A DNA stretch of 8,791 nucleotides, from the NCBI GenBank assembly GCA_937881155.1, contig CALGFI010000047.1, positions 1-8,791 of the forward strand, given 5' to 3'. Under the pieces are notes generated by a model. The model saw only the letters and a program-made list of their open reading frames with translations. It had not been told where the DNA came from and did no database searches. Both the position numbers and the translations under genes were made by a program. Positions within the stretch are counted from its first letter, which is position 1. Every line of letters begins with the position of its first letter. Shown piece by piece: positions 6,381-8,791 of the stretch. The DNA is from an uncultured bacterium. GTDB lineage: Bacteria; Actinomycetota; UBA4738; HRBIN12.

Positions 6381-7541
6381 ATGGCCGAGAAGTCGATGCA
6401 CGCCCCCAGCCGTCTCTCCGGTCTGCTCTATGCAGCTGTCGCGCTGCTGCTCCTCGCGGCGCTCTCGCCGGTCGCGAGTGCGCAGACCTCGACGGAGGAA
6501 GAGCTCGAGGACGCAGAGGCAGAGGTCGACCGGCTCGTCGCCGAGATCTCGCAACAGGAAGGGGAGCTCGAGGGCCTCATGGCCCAGGCCGCCGAGATGT
6601 GGCAGCGGGTCCAGGACGCCGAAGCTCGCTACCAGCAGATCAGTGCGGACCTCGAGAAGACGAGGGAGAACCTTCACGACGCGCAGAACGAGTTCGCGGC
6701 GCTTCAGAAGCGGCTCGACGCGCGCGCGCGAGAGACCTTCATGGCCGGGCCGGGGACGGAGCTCGAGTTCCTGTTCGGTTCGACGTCGCTGGCCGACCTG
6801 TCCGCCCGGCTCGAGTACGTGAGCGCGGTCAGCGAGACGGACGTCGACCTGGCGATCGGGGTGCAGAACCTCAAGAACGAGTTGGCGGCGGAGAAGCAAG
6901 AGGAAGAGCGCCTCCGGGCGAGTCGCGCGGCCGCGCTTCGACAGGCGCGCGATGAAAAGGCTGCTGTGGACGCGAACCTCGCCGAGCAACAGCGCATCCT
7001 CGACGACCTCGAGGCGAAGAAGGCGCACGCCCTCGAGCTCGCCAAACGGCTCGACCGCAAGCTGCAACGAGAGCTCGAGGCGCTGACCGGGGTCCAGTTC
7101 TTCGACGGCGTGTTCGAGGTCTGTCCCGTCGATCCGCCGCACGCGGCGTACGACGGGTTCGGCGCGCCTCGCTTCGGCGGCGGGTACCACCCGCACGCCG
7201 GAAACGACATCATGGCGCCGATGAACACGCCGATCCGCGCGACGTTCAACGGGACGGCGAGCACATCGGTGAACGGCCTCGGCGGGTACGCCGTCTACGT
7301 GTACGGCGCGAACGGGTACACGTACAACGCGCATCTTGCGCAGCCGGGTGTGAGCGGTTCCGTCAACGCAGGTGACATCATCGGGTACGTCGGAATCTCG
7401 GGGAACGCGACCACGCCCCACAATCACTTCGAGTGGCACCCCTACCAGATCCCGGAGAGCTGGCCGGTCAGTCCGTACGGGTATTCGGTGATCGGTTCGG
7501 CCGTGAACCCCTGGCCGCTCCTTTCCCAGGTCTGCTATTAG
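6381..7541 (+). CDS. Secreted coiled-coil M23 family metallopeptidase (peptidoglycan hydrolase, EnvC/RipC-like layout)
   Basis: A 386-residue exported protein. A signal peptide runs to about residue 34 (hydrophobic core LLYAAVALLLLAAL, likely cleavage after ASA). Residues about 36-235 are strongly charged heptad-like helix, broken near 125-150 by a GPGTELEFLFGSTSLADL segment typical of EnvC/RipC-like coiled coils. The C-terminal M23 domain has zinc ligands His272 and Asp276 (HAGND) and His349 (HNHFE), plus His318 (YNAHL), the usual catalytic histidine, so it looks active, presumably cutting peptidoglycan cross-bridges outside the membrane. The only two cysteines, Cys248 just before the domain and Cys385 next to the C-terminus, could form a disulfide. 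The ATG at 6381 has an AGGGA Shine-Dalgarno (6368-6372); an ATG at 6396 is possible. The 3' end overlaps the convergent gene on the other strand. Confidence 0.92.
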   Translation: MAEKSMHAPSRLSGLLYAAVALLLLAALSPVASAQTSTEEELEDAEAEVDRLVAEISQQEGELEGLMAQAAEMWQRVQDAEARYQQISADLEKTRENLHDAQNEFAALQKRLDARARETFMAGPGTELEFLFGSTSLADLSARLEYVSAVSETDVDLAIGVQNLKNELAAEKQEEERLRASRAAALRQARDEKAAVDANLAEQQRILDDLEAKKAHALELAKRLDRKLQRELEALTGVQFFDGVFEVCPVDPPHAAYDGFGAPRFGGGYHPHAGNDIMAPMNTPIRATFNGTASTSVNGLGGYAVYVYGANGYTYNAHLAQPGVSGSVNAGDIIGYVGISGNATTPHNHFEWHPYQIPESWPVSPYGYSVIGSAVNPWPLLSQVCY

Positions 7542-8409
7542 ACCGTCCCCGGCCGCGAGTCCGTTCGTCGCGACGCCGGCGAGGGTCGGTTCGCTTCCTC
7601 GAACCAGTGGGTCCTCGCTTCGAGGACCCACGCGCAGGTCGGACCGCCCACACGGCTCCCGTCGCCAGCGCGACGAGTCCCGCGATGATCGCTACCGTCG
7701 CGACGTCGACGCCGCCGTCCGCGGTCGGCGCCGGCGACACGCGCGTTCCCGTTTGGGCGACGGCGACGTAGTCGAGCGTGTCGATCGGTCCGTCGGCCTG
7801 CTGGATGGTGCGGAAGTCGTTCGTCTCGACCGCCGTCCACGACTCTCCGTCGGCGGAGACGATCACGGCGTGCTGCCAGTGGTCGGTCGAGATGAACGGG
7901 TACACGAGGACGACGCGCGCGCCTACGCTCTGGAACGGAGCTGCGTCGCCCGACGGGATGTAGGTCCCGCGCATCCGGTACACGTTGCCGATGATCCGGA
8001 GCGGGGGCTCGGGTGGTTCGACCGCGTCGGGCGGGAGCGGTTCGATGCGGACACGAACGCCCTGGCGTTCCGGCGCCGTCCCGAACGCACCGCGCGGCAG
8101 CACGAGTGTCACCTGGGCGTCGTCGGTCGACACGATCGCCGTCTCGCTTCCTCTGTTGCCGAGGTCCATGACCTTCGTCACCGGCGTCGGTTCGACGTTC
8201 GTCGACTCGAGCTCGGGCGGGGGATCGACCCATCGGTACGGCGCCGCCGGGACGAGTCCGTCGAGCAGCGGGCGTCGCGCGAGCGGGCTCAGCTGCCCCG
8301 AGAACCACGTCGTGGCGACGTAGCCGGCGACAACGGCGATGCCGATCGCGAGGACCGTTCGGCTTGGCGCGCCGGAAGGCCGGCCGAGCCGTCGGGGGCG
8401 GTCCTTCAC
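7468..8409 (-). CDS. Unknown protein with N- and C-terminal membrane helices and an extracytoplasmic beta-rich domain; 3' end uncertain
   Basis: A 313-residue protein that I do not recognise. A basic N-terminus precedes a membrane helix at about residues 17-36; residues about 40-228 form a proline- and valine-rich, probably beta, domain outside the membrane; a second helix lies at about 235-256. The segment from VTLVLPRGAFG (residues 100-110) through GNVYRM and YIPSG resembles a ZU5-like fold, where an LPxGAF-type strand is typical, but this is tentative. The GTG at 8409 overlaps the upstream stop as GTGA (8406-8409), indicating translational coupling to the solute-binding gene. After helix 2 the frame gives a 57-residue Arg/Ser/Gly tail. 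It reads through two hairpins and 74 nt antisense to the M23 gene, with third-position GC falling to about 56% (32 of 57 codons). The -1 frame, ending at 7538, keeps about 82%, so the true end may be there after a one-base frameshift. Confidence 0.7.
   Translation of the reverse strand: MKDRPRRLGRPSGAPSRTVLAIGIAVVAGYVATTWFSGQLSPLARRPLLDGLVPAAPYRWVDPPPELESTNVEPTPVTKVMDLGNRGSETAIVSTDDAQVTLVLPRGAFGTAPERQGVRVRIEPLPPDAVEPPEPPLRIIGNVYRMRGTYIPSGDAAPFQSVGARVVLVYPFISTDHWQHAVIVSADGESWTAVETNDFRTIQQADGPIDTLDYVAVAQTGTRVSPAPTADGGVDVATVAIIAGLVALATGAVWAVRPARGSSKRGPTGSRKRTDPRRRRDERTRGRGRSNSRPGKGAARGSRPNRSPNTRTD
7588..7631. terminator. Two adjacent hairpins between convergent genes, likely bidirectional terminator
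   Basis: GGTTCG (7588-7593) pairs with CGAACC (7600-7605) across a 6-nt loop. One base later GTGGGTCCTCG (7607-7617) pairs perfectly over 11 bp with CGAGGACCCAC (7621-7631) across a 3-nt loop. They lie 46 nt past the M23 stop and just past the second membrane helix of the minus-strand gene, so they can act in both directions. There is no T-run on either strand. Their place inside the predicted tail of the minus-strand gene is odd. Confidence 0.5.
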
Positions 8410-8791
8410 GGGAGCGGATCGATCGGCTCGATCCGCGATGTCGCGTACCGCGGCGGCCACACGACGGCGTACTCGCCCGGCGCCTGCCACTGCCACACGA
8501 CGCTCGCGGCGAGAACGTTCGCACCGGCGGTCGCCGTCCCGGCATCGCCGAACCGGAGCCCGCTGCCGTTCGGCAGCGACCCGATGGGAAGGCGCGCTCG
8601 GTTCGCGGAGTCCGCGATCGCCTCCGGCGTGAGCGAGTCGGTGTTCTGCGCCACGACGCCGAGGAGTGCCCACGCGCCGGAGAACCCGGCGAGCGCGGCG
8701 GCGCTCATCGATCCGTCGAACCGGTCCTCGTACGCTTGACGGGCGCGCTCGAGCAGCGTACGACCCTCTGCGGTCAGCCCGTGATCGTTCA
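8406..8791 (-). CDS. ABC-type solute-binding protein (branched-chain amino acid receptor family), C-terminal part
   Basis: The frame is open to the right edge, so only the last 128 or so residues are seen and the start is outside. The pattern fits the end of Leu/Ile/Val-type periplasmic receptors (Peripla_BP_6): a helix reaching AYEDRFDG, the small-residue helix AAALAGFSGAWALLGVV, then TPEAIADSANRARLPIGSLP, a short G-x-x-FGDAGT strand-turn, and the closing VVWQWQAPGEYAVVWPP strand pair. Such proteins are secreted lipoproteins that deliver amino acids, amides or other small solutes to a permease; neither the signal sequence nor the permease genes are in view, so an enzyme-free sensor role is equally open. 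Its stop overlaps the start of the next gene (GTGA at 8406-8409), so the two-helix protein downstream may work with it. Confidence 0.78.
   Translation of the reverse strand, partial: NDHGLTAEGRTLLERARQAYEDRFDGSMSAAALAGFSGAWALLGVVAQNTDSLTPEAIADSANRARLPIGSLPNGSGLRFGDAGTATAGANVLAASVVWQWQAPGEYAVVWPPRYATSRIEPIDPLP

Noticed and set aside
6141..7631. 496-residue minus-strand open frame opposite the M23 gene
   Set aside because: No recognisable domain; it mirrors the coiled-coil codons of the real plus-strand gene, and its length is a by-product of high GC content.
7753..8739. Plus-strand open frame opposite the unknown membrane protein and solute-binding gene
   Set aside because: Arg/Asp-rich translation without motifs, and it crosses the junction of two minus-strand genes that have membrane helices and a GTGA coupling.
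1..8791. tRNA or rRNA genes, CRISPR arrays, insertion sequences
   Set aside because: No tRNA-like arm set, regularly spaced repeats, transposase motifs or insertion-sequence ends were seen on reading both strands.

Overview
The window is GC-rich, with dense gene packing, frequent GTG starts and strong G/C preference at third codon positions. Its gene families (a PH-SHOCT membrane protein, SCP-x-type thiolases with DUF35 partners, an M23 hydrolase with a coiled coil) fit an actinobacterium, probably an uncultured lineage. This assignment is inference from composition and gene content; no rRNA or other marker gene is present.

Layout, left to right. (1) Positions 1-1203 (+): the 3' part of a biotin-protein ligase gene, then a two-helix membrane protein with bacterial PH and SHOCT domains, ending at a possible hairpin at 1206-1242. 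(2) Positions 1265-6240 (+): a compact five-gene operon for CoA-thioester metabolism. It holds a thiolase-fold protein, a small VOC-fold protein, a second thiolase-fold protein fused to a DUF35 domain, a free-standing DUF35 protein and an acyl-CoA dehydrogenase. A 9-bp GC hairpin follows. (3) Positions 6381-7541 (+): a secreted coiled-coil M23 peptidase, probably a cell-wall hydrolase, under its own possible promoter. (4) Positions 7468-8791 (-): a converging pair consisting of the C-terminal part of an ABC-type solute-binding protein and, coupled by a GTGA overlap, an unknown protein with a membrane helix at each end.

The main point of interest is the central operon. Both thiolase-fold proteins lack the nucleophilic Cys, the GHP-motif His and the CxG-motif Cys of working thiolases. 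Each has a DUF35 (zinc ribbon plus OB fold) counterpart, one fused and one separate. Thiolase-fold plus DUF35 without the catalytic cysteines is the arrangement of the steroid side-chain aldolase Ltp2-ChsH2(DUF35). These genes therefore more likely encode a CoA-ester aldolase/lyase or a related C-C bond enzyme than an acetyltransferase, with the acyl-CoA dehydrogenase acting on the same or a neighbouring intermediate. The substrate cannot be read from the sequence.

A second point is the 55-nt gap between the first two operon genes. It contains a 13-nt exact direct repeat flanking a long imperfect hairpin. Its 3' arm can pair either with the upstream copy or with the downstream copy, which is the ribosome-binding sequence of the VOC gene. 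It looks like either a switchable RNA structure or a small dispersed repeat. A third is the 3' end of the unknown minus-strand gene: its frame reads through two hairpins into the antisense of the M23 gene with a drop in codon bias, suggesting a frameshift or a misplaced stop.
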